A stretch of 64,000 nt of DNA from Hydractinia symbiolongicarpus (lineage: Eukaryota; Cnidaria; Hydrozoa; Anthoathecata; Hydractiniidae): the NCBI RefSeq assembly GCF_029227915.1, contig NC_079875.1:41561201-41625200 (forward strand). Reading direction: 5' to 3'. Under the pieces are notes generated by a model. The model saw only the letters and a program-made list of their open reading frames with translations, did no database searches and was not told the origin of the DNA. Positions 36,601 through 50,995 of the stretch are shown here, in pieces (position 1 is the stretch's first letter; each line of letters begins with the position of its first letter). A program made the position numbers and the translations under genes.

Positions 36601-39600
36601 ATGCGTTTTAGTGGAGAGAAAATAATTGAAAAAATCGTTCGAGAAATAAGTTTACTCCCTGGGTACTTTCTTTGTATACATTCGACTATACGAGCCAAGT
36701 CGGGGATTTACGGGAAATCGCGGGTTTTCGTTTGTTGGCGATTAAACCTCTTTCATTGAGTGTCTCATTAAAAATGAAAACATTTTTGAAAAGTACAAGT
36801 CTTATGCGTTTTAGTGGTGAAAAAATAATTTAAAAAATCGTTCTGGAAATGAGTTTACTCACAGGGTACTTTCTTTGTATACATTCGACTATACGGGCCA
36901 AGCCCGTGATTTACGGGAAATCGCGGGTTTTCATTTGCCGGCGATTAAACCCCTTTCATTAAGCGTCTCATCAAAAATGAAAACATTTTTGAAAACTGCA
37001 AGTCTCATGCGTTATAGTGGAGAGAAAATAATTCAAAAAATCGTTTGGGAAATGAGTTTACTCACAGGGTACTTTCTTTGTACACTTTTGACTATACGGG
37101 CCGAGTCCGGGGTTTACGGGAAATGGCGGGTTTTCGTTTGCTGGCGATTAAACTTATTTTATTCAGCGTCTCATCAAAAATGACAACATTTTTGAAAACT
37201 ACAAGTCTCATGCGTTTTAGTGGTGAAAAGATAATTTAAAAAATCGTTTTGGAAATGAGTTTACTCCCTGGGTACTTTCTTTGTATACATTCAACTATAC
37301 GGGCCAAGCCCGGGATTTACGGGAAATCGCGGGTTTTCGTTAGCCGGCCATTAAAACTCTTTCATTAAACGTCTCATTAAAAATGAAACATTTTTGAAAA
37401 CTACAAGTCTCATTCGTTCTAGTGGTGCAGAAATAATTTGAAAAATCGTTCGGAAAATCAGTTTACTCCCTGGGTACTTCCTTTGTATACATTCGACTAT
37501 ACGGGCCAAGCCCGGGATTTACGGGAAATCGCGATTTTTCGTTAGCCGGCGATTAAACCACATTCATTAAGCGTCTCATCAAAAATGAAAACATTTCTGA
37601 AAACTACAAGTCTCATACGTTTTAGTGGTGAAAAAATAATTTTAAAAATCGTTTGGGAAATGAGTTTACTCCCTGGGTACTTTCTTTGTATACTTTTGAC
37701 TATACAGGCCGAGTCCGGGATTTACGGGAAATTGCGGGTTTTCGTTTGCCGGCGATTAAAACTCTTTCATTAAGCGTCTCATTAAAAATGAAACATTTTT
37801 GAAAACTACAAGTCTCATACGTTTTAGTGGCGAAAAAATAATTTTAAAAATCGTTCGGGAAATGAGTTTACTTCCTGGGTACTTACTTTGTATACTTTTG
37901 ACTATACAGGCCGAGTCCGGGATTTACGGGAAATTGCGTGTTTTCGTTTGCCGGCGATTAAACTTCTTTTATTTACCGTCTCATCAAAAATGAAAACATT
38001 TTTAAAAACTACAAGTCTCATGGGCTTTAGTGGTGAAATAATAATTTAAAAAATCGTTCGGGAAATGAGTTTACTCCCTGGGTACTTTCTTTGTATACTT
38101 TTGACTATACGGGCCGAGTCCGGGGTTTACGGGAAATGGCGGGTTTTCATTTGCTGGCGATTAAACTTCTTTTATTCAGCGTCTCATCAAAAATGACAAC
38201 ATTTTTGAAAACTACAAGTCTCATGCGTTTTAGTGGTGAAAAGATAATTTAAAAAATCGTTTTGGAAATGAGTTTACTCCCTGGGTACTTTCTTTGTATA
38301 CATTCAACTATACGGGCCAAGCCCGGGATTTACGGGAAATCGCGGGTTTTCGTTAGCCGGCGATTAAAACTCTTTCATTAAGCGTCTCATTAAAAATGAA
38401 ACATTTTTGAAAACTACAAGTCTCATTCGTTCTAGTGGTGCAGAAATAATTTGAAAAATCGTTCGGAAAATCAGTTTACTCCCTGGGTACTTTCTTTAGA
38501 TACATTCAACTATACGGGCCAAGCCCGGGATTTACGGGAAATCGCGGGTTTTCGTTTGCCGGCAATTAAACTTCTTTTATTCAGCGTCTCATCAAAAATG
38601 AAAACACTTTTGAAAACTACAACTCTCATGCGTTTTAGTGGTGACAAAATAATTTAAAAAATCGTTTGGGAAATGAGTTTACTCCCTGGGTACTTTCTTT
38701 GTATACTTTTGACAATACGGGTCAAGCAAGGGATTTACGGGAAATCGTGGGTTTTCGTTTGCCGGCGATTAAACTTCTTTTATACAGTGTCTCATCAAAA
38801 ATGAAAACATTTTTGTAAACTACAAGTCTCATGCGTTTTAGTGGTGAAAAAATAATTCAAAAAATCGTTCGGGAAATGAGTTTACTCCCTGGGTACTTTC
38901 TTTGTATACATTCGACTATACGAGCCAAGCCCGGGATATACGGGAAATCGCGGGTTTTCTTTTGTCGGCGATTAAACCTCTTTCATTAAGCGTCTCATTA
39001 AAAATGAAAACATTTTTGAAAACTACAAGTCTCATTCGTTCTAGTGGTGCAGAAATAATTTGAAAAATCGTTCGGAAAATCAGTTTACTCCCTGGGTACT
39101 TTCTTTAGATACATTCAACTATACGGGCCAAGCCCGGGATTTACGGGAAATCGCGGGTTTTCGTTTGCCGGCGATTAAACTTCTTTTATTCAGAGTCTCA
39201 TCAAAAATGAAAACACTTTTGAAAACTACAAGTCTCATGCGTTTTAGTGGTGACAAAATAATTTAAAAAATCGTTTGGGAAATGAGATTACTCCCTGGGT
39301 ACTTTCTTTGTATACTTTTGACAATACGGGACAAGCCTGGGATTTACGGGAAATCGTTGGTTTTCGTTTGCCGGCGATTAAACTTCTTTTATTCAGCGTC
39401 TCATCAAAAATGAAAACATTTTTGAAAACTACAAGTCTTATGCGTTTCAGTGGTGAAAAAATAATTTAAAAAATCGTTTTGGAAATGAGTTTACTCACAG
39501 GGTACTTTCTTTGTATACATTCGACTATACGGGCAAAGCCCGTGATTTACGGGAAATTGCGGGTTTTCATTTGCCGGCGATTAAACCCCTTTCATTAAGC

Positions 39601-40699
39601 GTGTCATCAAAACTGAAAACATTTTTGAAAACTACAAGTCTCATTCGTTTTAGTGGTGCAGAAATAATTTGAAAAATCGTTCGGAAAATCAGTTTACTCC
39701 CTAAGTACTTTCTTTAGATACATTCAACTATACGGGCCAAGCCCGGGATTTACGGGAAATCGCGGGTTTTCGTTTGCCGGCGATTAAACTTCTTTTATTC
39801 CGCGTCTCAGCAAAAATGAAAACACTTTTGAAAACTACAAGTCTCATGCGTTTTAGTGGTGACAAAATAATTTAAAAAATCGTTTGGGAAATGAGTTTAC
39901 TCCCTGGGTACTTTCTTTGTATACTTTTGACAATACGGGACAAGCCTGGGATTTACGGGAAATCGTTGGTTTTCGTTTGCCGGCGATTAAACTTCTTTTA
40001 TTCAGCGTCTCATCAAAAATGAAAACATTTTTGAAAACTACAAGTCTTATGCGTTTCAGTGGTGAAAAAATAATTTAAAAAATCGTTCTGGAAATGAGTT
40101 TACTCACAGGGTACTTTCTTTGTATACATTCGACTATACGGGCCAAGCCCGTGATTTACGGGAAATTGCGGGTTTTCATTTGCCGGCGATTAAACCCCTT
40201 TCATTAAGCGTCTCATCAAAAATGAAAACATTTTTGAAAACTACAAGTCTCATTCGTTTTAGTGGTGCAGAAATAATTTGAAAAATCGTTCGGGAAATCA
40301 GTTTACTCCCTGGGTACTTTCTTTAGATACATTCAACTATACGGGCCAAGCCCGAGATTTACGGGAAATCGCGGGTTTTCATTTGCCGGCGATTAAACCC
40401 CTTTCATTAAGCGTCTCATCAAAAATGAAAACATTTTTGAAAACTGCAAGTCTCATTCGTTATAGCGGAGAGAAAATAATTCAAAAAATCGTTCGGGAAA
40501 TGAGTTTACTCCCTGGGTACTTTCTTTGTATACTTTTGACAATACGGGACAAGCCTGGGATTTACGGGAAATCGTTGGTTTTCGTTTGCCGGCGATTAAA
40601 CTTCTTTTATTCAGCGTCTCATCAAAAATGAAAACATTTTTGAAAACTACAAGTCTTATGCGTTTCAGTGGTGAAAAAATAATTTAAAAAATCGTTCTG

Positions 40700-42323
40700 G
40701 AAATGAGTTTACTCGCAGGGTACTTTCTTTGTATACTTTTGACAATACGGGACAAGCCTGGGATTTACGGGAAATCGTTGGTTTTCGTTTGCCGGCGATT
40801 AAACTTCTTTTATTCAGCGTCTCATCAAAAATGAAAACATTTTTGAAAACTACAAGTCTTATGCGTTTTAGTGGTGAAAAAATAATTTAAAAAATCGTTC
40901 TGGAAATAAGTTTACTCACAGGGTACTTTCTTTGTATACATTCGACTATACCGGCCAAGCCCGAGATTTACGGGAAATCGCGGGTTTTCATTTTCCGGCC
41001 ATTAAACCCCTTTCATTAAGCGTCTCATCAAAAATGAAAACATTTTTGAAAACTGCAAGTCTCATGCGTTATAGCGGAGAGAAAATAATTCAAAAAATCG
41101 TTCGGGAAATTAGTTTACTCACAGGGTACTTTCTTTGTATACTTTTGACTATACGGGCCGAGTCCGGGGTTTACGGGAAATAGCGGGTTTTCGTTTGCTG
41201 GCGATTAAACTTCTTTTATTCAGCGTCTCATCAAAAATGACAACATTTTTGAAAACTACAAGTCTCATGCGTTTTAGTGGTGAAAAGATAATTTAAAAAA
41301 TCTTTTTGGAAATGAGTTTACTCCCTGGGTCCTTTCTTTGTATACATTCGACTATACGGGCCAAGCCCGGGATTTACGGGAAATCGCGGGTTTTCGTTAG
41401 CCGGCGATTAAACCACATTCATTAAGCGTCTCATCAAAAATGAAAACATTTCTGAAAACTACAAGTCTCATACGTTTTAGTGGTGAAAAAATAATTTAAA
41501 AAATCGTTCTGGAAATGAGTTTACTCACAGGGTACTTTCTTTGTATACTTTTGACAATACGGGACAAGCCTGGGATTTACGGGAAATCGTTGGTTTTCGT
41601 TTGCCGGCGATTAAACTTCTTTTATTCAGCGTCTCATCAAAAATGAACACATTTTTGAAAACTACAAGTCTTATGCGTTTTAGTGGTGAAAAAATAATTT
41701 AAAAAATCGTTCTGGAAATAGGTTTACTCACAGGGTACTTTCTTTGTATACATTCGACTATACGGGCCAAGCCCGAGATTTACGGGAAATCGCGGGTTTT
41801 CATTTGCCGGCGATTAAACCCCTTTCATTAAGCGTCTCATCAAAAATGAAAACATCTTTGAAAACTGCAAGTCTCATGCGTTATAGCGGAGAGAAAATAA
41901 TTCAAAAAATCGTTCGGGAAATTAGTTTACTCACAGGGTACTTTCTTTGTATACTTTTGACTATACGGGCCGAGTCCGGGGTTTACGGGAAATGGCGGGT
42001 TTTCGTTTGCTGGCGATTAAACTTCTTTTATTCAGCGTCTCATCAAAAATGACAACATTTTTGAAAACTACAAGTCTCATGCGTTTTAGTGGTGAAAAGA
42101 TAATTTAAAAAATCTTTTTGGAAATGAGTTTACTCCCTGGGTACTTTCTTTGTATACATTCGACTATACGGGCCAAGCCCGGGATTTACGGGAAATCGCG
42201 GGTTTTCGTTAGCCGGCGATTAAACCACATTCATTAAGCGTCTCATCAAAAATGAAAACATTTCTGAAAACTACAAGTCTCATACGTTTTAGTGGTGAAA
42301 AGATAATTTAAAAAATCGTTCTG
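40700..42323 (+). repeat. 4-unit (812 bp) tandem duplication
   Basis: The order GACAATACGGGACAAGCC, GTTATAGCGGAGAG, GGGCCGAGTCCGGGG, then ATCTTTTTGGAAATGAG occurs from about 40700 and again 812 bp later. A third, partly divergent run starts near 42353 after three units. Confidence 0.8.
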
Positions 42324-43849
42324 GAAATGAGTTTACTCACAGGGTACTTTCTTTGTATACATTCGACTATACGGGCCAAGCCCGTGATTTACGTGAAATC
42401 GCGGGTTTTCATTTGCCGGCGATTAAACCCCTTTTATTAAGCGTCTCATCAAAAATGAAAACATTTTTGAAAACTGCAAGTCTCATGCGTTATAGTGGAG
42501 AGAAAATAATTCAAAAAATCGTTCGGGAAATGAGTTTACTCACAGGGTACTTTCTTTGTATACTTTTGACTATACGGGCCGAGTCCGGGGTTTACGGGAA
42601 TTTGCGGGTTTTCGTTTGCCGGCGAGTAAACTTCTTTTATTTACCGTCTCATCAAAAATGAAAACATTTTTAAAAACTACAAGTCTCATGGGCTTTAGTG
42701 GTGAAATAATAATTTAAAAAATCGTTCGGGAAATGAGTTTACTCCCTGGGTACTTTCTTTGTATACTTTTGACTATACAGGCCGAGTCCGGGGTTTACGG
42801 GAAATGGCGGGTTTTCGTTTGCTGGCGATTAAACTTCTTTTATTCAGCGTCTCATCAAAAATGACAACATTTTGGAAAACTACAAGTCTCATGCGTTTTA
42901 GTGGTGACAAAATAATTTAAAAAATCGTTTGGGAAATGAGTTTACTCCCTGGGTACTTTCTTTGTATACTTTTGACAATACGGGACAAGCCTGGGATTTA
43001 CGGGAAATCGTTGGTTTTCGTTTGCCAGCGATTAAACTTCTTTTATTCAGCGTCTCATCAAAAATGAAAACATTTTTGAAAACTACAAGTCTTATGCGTT
43101 TTAGTGGTGAAAAAATAATTTAAAAAATCGTTCTGGAAATGAGTTTACTCACAGGGTACTTTCTTTGTATACATTCGACTATACGGGCCAAGCCCGTGAT
43201 TTACGGGAAATCGCGGGTTTTCGTTTGCCGGCGATTAAACTGCTTTTATTTACCGTCTCATCAAAAATGAAAACATTTTTAAAAACTACAAGTCTCATGG
43301 GCTTTAGTGGTGAAATAATAATTTAAAAAATCGTTCGGGAAATAAGTTTACTCCCTGGGTACTTTCTTTGTATACTTTTGACTATACGGGCCGAGTCCGG
43401 GGTTTACGGGAAATGGCGGGTTTTCGTTTGCTGGCGATTAAACTTCTTTTTTTCAGCGTCTCATCAAAAATGACAACATTTTTGAAAACTACAAGTCTCA
43501 TGCGTTTTAGTGTTGAAAAGATAATTTAAAAAATCGTTTTGGAAATGAGTTTACTCCCTGCGTACTTTCTTTGTATACATTCGACTATACGGGCCAAGCC
43601 CGGGATTTACGGGAAATCGCGGGTTTTCGTTAGCCGGCGATTAAAACTCTTTCATTAAGCGTCTCATTAAAAATGAAACATTTTTGAAAACTACAAGTCT
43701 TATTCGTTCTAGTGGTGCAAAAATAATTTGAAAAATCGTTCGGGAAATCAGTTTACTCCCTGGGTACTTTCTTCAGATACATTCAACTATACGGGCCAAG
43801 CCCGGGATTTACGGGAAATCGCGGGTTTTCGTTTGCCGGCAATTAAACT

Positions 43850-45473
43850 TCTTTTATTCAGCGTCTCATCAAAAATGAAAACACTTTTGAAAACTACAAG
43901 TCTCATGCGTTTTAGTGGTGACAAAATAATTTAAAAAATCGTTTGGGAAATGAGTTTACTCCCTGGGTACTTTCTTTGTATACTTTTGACAATACGGGTC
44001 AAGCCCGGGATTTACGGGAAATCGTGGGTTTTCGTTTGCCGGCGATTAAACTTCTTTTATACAGTGTCTCATCAAAAATGAAAACATTTTTGTAAACTAC
44101 AAGTGTCATGCGTTTTAGTAGTGAAAAAATTATTCAAAAAATCGTTCGGGAAATGAGTTTACTCCCTGGGTACTTTCTTTGTATACATTCGACTATACGA
44201 GCCAAGCCCGGGATATACGGGAAATCGCGGGTTTTCTTTTGTCGGCGATTAAAGCTCTTTCATTAAGCGTCTCATTAAAAATGAAAACATTTTTGAAAAC
44301 TACAAGTCTCATTCGTTCTAGTGGTGCAGAAATAATTTGAAAAATCGTTCGGAAAATCAGTTTACTCCCTGGGTACTTTCTTTAGATACATTCAACTATA
44401 CGGGCCAAGCCCGGGATTTACGGGAAATCGCGGGTTTTCGTTTGCCGGCGATTAAACTTCTTTTATTCAGCGTCTCATCAAAAATGAAAACACTTTTGAA
44501 AACTACAAGTCTCATGCGTTTTAGTGGTGACAAAATAATTTAAAAAATCGTTTGGGAAATGAGTTTACTCCCTGGGTGCTTTCTTTGTATACTTTTGACA
44601 ATACGGGACAAGCCTGGGATTTACGGGAAATCGTTGGTTTTCGTTTGCCGGCAATTAAACTTCTTTTATTCAGCGTCTCATCAAAAATGAAAACACTTTT
44701 GAAAACTACAAGTCTCATGCGTTTTAGTGGTGACAAAATAATTTAAAAAATCGTTTGGGAAATGAGTTTACTCCCTGGGTACTTTCTTTGTATACTTTTG
44801 ACAATACGGGTCAAGCCCGGGATTTACGGGAAATCGTGGGTTTTCGTTTGCCGGCGATTAAACTTCTTTTATACAGTGTCTCATCAAAAATGAAAACATT
44901 TTTGTAAACTACAAGTGTCATGCGTTTTAGTAGTGAAAAAATTATTCAAAAAATCGTTCGGGAAATGAGTTTACTCCCTGGGTACTTTCTTTGTATACAT
45001 TCGACTATACGAGCCAAGCCCGGGATATACGGGAAATCGCGGGTTTTCTTTTGTCGGCGATTAAAGCTCTTTCATTAAGCGTCTCATTAAAAATGAAAAC
45101 ATTTTTGAAAACTACAAGTCTCATTCGTTCTAGTGGTGCAGAAATAATTTGAAAAATCGTTCGGAAAATCAGTTTACTCCCTGGGTACTTTCTTTAGATA
45201 CATTCAACTATACGGGCCAAGCCCGGGATTTACGGGAAATCGCGGGTTTTCGTTTGCCGGCGATTAAACTTCTTTTATTCAGCGTCTCATCAAAAATGAA
45301 AACACTTTTGAAAACTACAAGTCTCATGCGTTTTAGTGGTGACAAAATAATTTAAAAAATCGTTTGGGAAATGAGTTTACTCCCTGGGTGCTTTCTTTGT
45401 ATACTTTTGACAATACGGGACAAGCCTGGGATTTACGGGAAATCGTTGGTTTTCGTTTGCCGGCGATTAAACT
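43850..45473 (+). repeat. 4-unit (812 bp) tandem duplication
   Basis: The rare string ATACAGTGTCTCATC followed by AAGTGTCATGCG, TTTTAGTAGTG and AAAATTATTC occurs near 44060-44140 and again near 44872-44950. TCCCTGGGTGCTTTC (about 44570 and 45382) also recurs 812 bp apart. A third, slightly different example of the ATACAGTGTC unit lies near 46495. Confidence 0.85.
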
Positions 45474-47935
45474 TCTTTTATTCAGCGTCTCATCAAAAAT
45501 GAAAACATTTTTGAGAACTACAAGTCTTATGCGTTTCAGTGGTGAAAAATTAATTCAAAAAATCGTTCTGGAAATGCGTTTACTCACAGGGTACTTACTT
45601 TGTATACATTCGACTATACGGGCCAAGCCCGTGATTTACGGGAAATCGTTGGTTTTCGTTTGCCGGCGATTAAACTTCTTTTATTCAGCGTCTCATCAAA
45701 AATGAAAACATTTTTGAAAACTACAAGTCTTATGCGTTTTAGTGGTGAAAAAATAATTTAAAAAATCGTTCTGGAAATGAGTTTACTCACAGGGTACTTC
45801 TTTGTATACATTCGACTATACGGGCCAAGCCCGTGATTTACGGGAAATTGCGGGTTTTCATTTGCCGGCGATTAAACCCCTTTCATTAAGCGTCTCATCA
45901 AAAATGAAAACATTTTTGAAAACTACAAGTCTCATGCGTTTTAGTGGAGAGAAAATAATTCAAAAAATCGTTTGAGAAATGAGTTTACTCCCTGGGTACT
46001 TTCTATGTATACATTCGACTATACGAGCCAAGCCCGGGATTTACGGGAAATCGCGGGTTTTCGTTTGTTGGCGATTAAACCACATTCATTAAGCGTCTCA
46101 TCAAAAATGAAAACATTTCTAAAAACTACAAGTCTCATTCGTTCTAGTGGTGCAGAAATAATTTGAAAAATCGTTCGGGAAATCAGTTTACTCCCTGGGT
46201 ACTTTCTTCAGATACATTCAAATGTACGGGCCAAGCCCGGGATTTACGGGAAATCGCGGGTTTTCGTTTGCCGGCAATTAAACTTCTTTTATTCAGCGTC
46301 TTATCAAAAATGAAAACACTTTTGAAAACTACAAGTCTCATGCGTTTTAGTGGTGACAAAATAATTTTAAAAAAATCGTTTGGGAAATGAGTTTACTCCC
46401 TGGGTACTTTCTTTGTATACTTTTGACAATACGGGTCAAGCCCGGGATTTACGGGAAATCGTGGGTTTTCGTTTGCCGGTGATTAAACTTCTTTTATACA
46501 GTGTCTCATCAAAAATGAAAACATTTTTGTAAACTACAAGTGTCATGCGTTTTAGTAGTGAAAAAATAATTCAAAAAATCGTTCGGGAAATGAGTTTACT
46601 CCCTGGGTACTTTCTTTGTATACATTCGACTATACGAGCCAAGCCCGGGATATACGGGAAATCGCGGGTTTTCTTTTGTCGGCGATTAAAGCTCTTTCAT
46701 TAAGCGTCTCATTAAAAATGAAAACATATTTGAAAACTACAAGTCTCATTCGTTCTAGTGGTGCAGAAATAATTTGAAAAATCGTTCGGAAAATCAGTTT
46801 ACTCCCTGGGTACTTTCTTTAGATACATTCAACTATACGGGACAAGCCTGGGATTTACGGGAAATCGTTGGTTTTCGTTTGCCGGCGATTAAACTTCTTT
46901 TATTCAGCGTCTCATCAAAAATGAAAACATTTTTGAATACTACAAGTCTTATGCGTTTCAGTGGTGAAAAAATAATTTAAAAAATCGTTCTGGAAATGAG
47001 TTTACTCACAGGGTACTTTCTTTGTATACATTCGACTATACGGGCCAAGCCCGTGATATACGGGAAATCGTTGGTTTTCGTTTGCCGGCGATTAAACTTC
47101 TTTTATTCAGCGTCTCATCAAAAATGAAAACATTTTTGAAAACTACAAGTCTTATGCGTTTTAGTGGTGAAAAAATAATTTAAAAAATCGTTCTGGAAAT
47201 GAGTTTACTCACAGGGTACTTTCTTTGTATACATTCAACTATACGGGCCAAGCCCGTGATTTACGGGAAATTGCGGGTTTTCATTTGCCGGCGATTAAAC
47301 CCCTTTCATTAAGCGTCTCATCAAAAATGAAAACATTTTTGAAAACTACAAGTCTCATGCGTTTTAGTGGAGAGAAAATAATTCAAAAAATCGTTCGAGA
47401 AATGAGTTTACTCCCTGGGTACTTTCTATGTATACATTCGACTATACGAGCCAAGCCCGGGATTTACGGGAAATTGCGGGTTTTCGTTTGTTGGCGATTA
47501 AACCTCTTTCATTAAGTGTCTCATTAAAAATGAAAACATTTTTGAAAAGTACAAGTCTTATGCGTTTTAGTGGTGAAAAAATAATTTAAAAAATCGTTCT
47601 GGAAATGAGTTTACTCACAGGGTACTTTCTTTGTATACATTCGACTATACGGGCCAAGCCCGTGATTTACGGGAAATCGCGGCTTTTCATTTGCCGGCGA
47701 TTAAACCCCTTTCATTAAGCGTCTCATCAAAAATGAAAACATTTTTGAAAACTGCACGTCTCATGCGTTATAGTGGAGAGAAAATAATTCAAAAAATCGT
47801 TCGGGAAATGAGTTTACTCCCTGGGTACTTTCTTTGTATACATTCGACTATACGGGCCAAGCCCGGGATTTACGGGAAATCGCGGGTTTTCGTTAGCCGG
47901 CGATTAAACCACATTCATTAAGCGTCTCATCAAAA

Positions 47936-50371
47936 ATGAAAACATTTCTAAAAACTACAAGTCTCATACGTTTTAGTGGTGAAAAAATAATTTTGAAAAT
48001 CGTTCGGGAAATGAGTTTACTCCCTGAGTACTTTCTTTGTATACTTTTGACTATACGGGCCGAGTCCGGATTTTACAGGAAATCGCGGGTTTTCGTTTGC
48101 CGGCGATTAAAACTCTTTCATTAAGCGTCTCATTAAAAATGAAACATTTTTGAAAACTACAAGTCTCATTCGTTCTAGTGGTGCAGAAATAATTTGAAAA
48201 ATCGTTCGGGAAATCAGTTTACTCCCTGGGTACTTTCTTTAGATACATTCAACTATACGGGCCAAGCCCGGGATTTACGGGAAATCGCGGGTTTTCGTTT
48301 GCCGGCAATTAAACTTCTTTTATTCAGCGTCTCATCAAAAATGAAAACACTTTTGAAAACTACAAGTCTCATGCGTTTTAGTGGTGACAAAATAATTTAA
48401 AAAATCGTTTGGGAAATGAGTTTACTCCCTGGGTACTTTCTTTGTATACTTTTGACAATACGGGTCAAGCCCGGGATTTACGGGAAATCGTGGGTTTTCA
48501 TTTGCCGGCGATTCAACTTCTTTTATTCAGCGTCTCATCAAAAATGAAAACATTTTTGTAAACTACAAGTCTCATGCGTTTTAGTGGTGAAAAAATAATT
48601 CAAAAAATCGTTCGGGAAATGAGTTTACTCCCTGGGTACTTTCTTTGTATACATTTGACTATACGAGCCAAGCCCGGGATATACGGGAAATCGCGGGTTT
48701 TCTTTTGTCGGCGATTAAACCTCTTTCATTAAGCGTCTCATTAAAAATGAAAACATTTTTGAAAACTACAAGTCTCATTCGTTCTAGTGGTGCAGAAAAT
48801 AATTCAAAAAATCGTTCGGGAAATAAGTTTACTCACAGGGTACTTTCTTTGTATACTTTTGACTATACGGGCCGAGTCCGGGGTTTACGGGAAATGGCGG
48901 GTTTTCGTTTGCTGGCGATAAAACTTCTTTTATTCAGCGTCTCATTAAAAATGACAACATTTTTGAAAACTACAAGTCTCATGCGTTTTAGTGGTGAAAA
49001 GATAATTTAAAAAATCGTTTTGGAAATGAGTTTACTCACTGGGTACTTTCTTTGTATACATTCGACTATACGGGCCAAGCCCGGGATTTACGGGAAATCG
49101 CGGGTTTTCGTTAGCCGGCGATTAAACCACATTCATTAAGCGTCTCATCAAAAATGAAAACATTTCTAAAAACTACAAGTCTCATACGTTTTAGTGGTGA
49201 AAAAATAATTTTGAAAATCGTTCGGGAAATGAGTTTACTCCCTGAGTACTTTCTTTGTATACTTTTGACTATACGGGCCGAGTCCGGATTTTACAGGAAA
49301 TCGCGGGTTTTCGTTTGCCGGCGATTAAAACTCTTTCATTAAGCGTCTCATTAAAAATGAAACATTTTTGAAAACTACAAGTCTCATTCGTTCTAGTGGT
49401 GCAGAAATAATTTGAAAAATCGTTCGGGAAATCAGTTTACTCCCTGGGTACTTTCTTTAGATACATTCAACTATACGGGCCAAGCCCGGGATTTACGGGA
49501 AATCGCGGGTTTTCGTTTGCCGGCAATTAAACTTCTTTTATTCAGCGTCTCATCAAAAATGAAAACACTTTTGAAAACTACAAGTCTCATGCGTTTTAGT
49601 GGTGACAAAATAATTTAAAAAATCGTTTGGGAAATGAGTTTACTCCCTGGGTACTTTCTTTGTATACTTTTGACAATACGGGTCAAGCCCGGGATTTACG
49701 GGAAATCGTGGGTTTTCATTTGCCGGCGATTAAACTTCTTTTATTCAGCGTCTCATCAAAAATGAAAACATTTTTGTAAACTACAAGTCTCATGCGTTTT
49801 AGTGGTGAAAAAATAATTCAAAAAATCGTTCGGGAAATGAGTTTACTCCCTGGGTACTTTCTTTGTATACATTCGACTATACGAGCCAAGCCCGGGATAT
49901 ACGGGAAATCGCGGGTTTTCTTTTGTCGGCGATTAAACCTCTTTCATTAAGCGTCTCATTAAAAATGAAAACATTTTTGAAAACTACAAGTCTCATTCGT
50001 TCTAGTGGTGCAGAAAATAATTCAAAAAATCGTTCGGGAAATAAGTTTACTCACAGGGTACTTTCTTTGTATACTTTTGACTATACGGGCCGAGTCCGGG
50101 GTTTACGGGAAATGGCGGGTTTTCGTTTGCTGGCGATAAAACTTCTTTTATTCAGCGTCTCATTAAAAATGACAACATTTTTGAAAACTACAAGTCTCAT
50201 GCGTTTTAGTGGTGAAAAGATAATTTAAAAAATCGTTTTGGAAATGAGTTTACTCACTGGGTACTTTCTTTGTATACATTCGACTATACGGGCCAAGCCC
50301 GGGATTTACGGGAAATCGCGGGTTTTCGTTAGCCGGCGATTAAACCACATTCATTAAGCGTCTCATCAAAA
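47936..50371 (+). repeat. 6-unit (1218 bp) tandem duplication
   Basis: 47936-49153 and 49154-50371 are almost identical. Visible differences are ATTCAACTTC (about 48512) against ATTAAACTTC, and CATTTGAC against CATTCGAC. The other block copy (59.2-64 kb) has this six-unit stretch only once, so the duplication either arose after the block was copied or was lost from copy 2. Confidence 0.88.
48780..48840 (+). repeat. Hybrid unit: TTCTAG-type left half, standard right half
   Basis: TTCTAGTGGTGCAG is normally followed by AAATAATTTGAAAAATCG and GAAATCAG. Here it continues AAAATAATTCAAAAAATCG and GAAATAAG, as in the standard type, with one extra A at the switch. Copies of the same hybrid lie near 50005, 52620, 56245, 61320 and 63935. 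Confidence 0.75.
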
Positions 50372-50974
50372 ATGAAAACATTTCTGAAAACTACAAGTCT
50401 CATACGTTTTAGTGGTGAAAAAATAATTTTAAAAATCGTTCGGGAAATGAGTTTACTCCCTGGGTACTTTCTTTGTATACTTTTGACTATACGGGCCGAG
50501 TCCGGGATTTACAGGAAATCGCGGGTTTTCGTTTACCGGCGATTAAAACTATTTCATTAAGCGTCTCATTAAAAATGACAACATTTTTGAAAACTACAAG
50601 TCTCATGCGTTTTAGTGGTGAAAAGATAATTTAAAAAATCGTTTTGGAAATGAGTTTACTCCCTGGGTATCTTCTTTGTATACATTCGACTATACGGGCC
50701 AAGCCCGGGATTTACGGGAAATCGCGGGTTTTCCTTAGCCGGCGATTAAACCACATTCATTAAGCGTCTCATCAAAAATGAAAACATTTCTGAAAACTAC
50801 AAGTCTCATACGTTTTAGTGGTTAAAAAATAATTTTAAAAATCGTTCGGGAAATGAGTTTACTCCCTGGGTACTTTCTTTGTATACTTTTGACTATACGG
50901 GCCGAGTCCGGGATTTACAGGAAATCGCGGGTTTTCGTTTGCCGGCGATTAAAACTCTTTCATTAAGCGCCTCA

Positions 50975-50995
50975 TTAAAAATGAAACATTTTTAA
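50975..50995. repeat. Variant inverted repeat with both arms changed
   Basis: The arms here are TTAAAAATG (50975-50983) and CATTTTTAA (50987-50995) with a 3-bp spacer. Pairing is again perfect although both arms differ from the consensus. The same form occurs through about 51-57.9 kb and again near 62.3 and 62.9 kb. Confidence 0.65.

Larger units (their letters stand above)
33700..46822 (+). repeat. Zone D: 3- and 4-unit repeats with new diagnostic variants
   Basis: About 65 units. TTTTGACAATACGGG first appears at about 34043 and CGTTAGCCG at about 34903; both are common from there to the window end and absent to the left. Other marks are TTTCTTTAGATACATTCAAC or TTCAGATACATTC in TTCTAGTGGTGCAG units, TCGTTGGTTTTCG, and GTTATAGTGGAGAG or GTTATAGCGGAGAG. 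A 609-bp (three-unit) rhythm is visible, for example 38451 to 39060 and 43728 to 44337. No gene seen. Confidence 0.85.
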
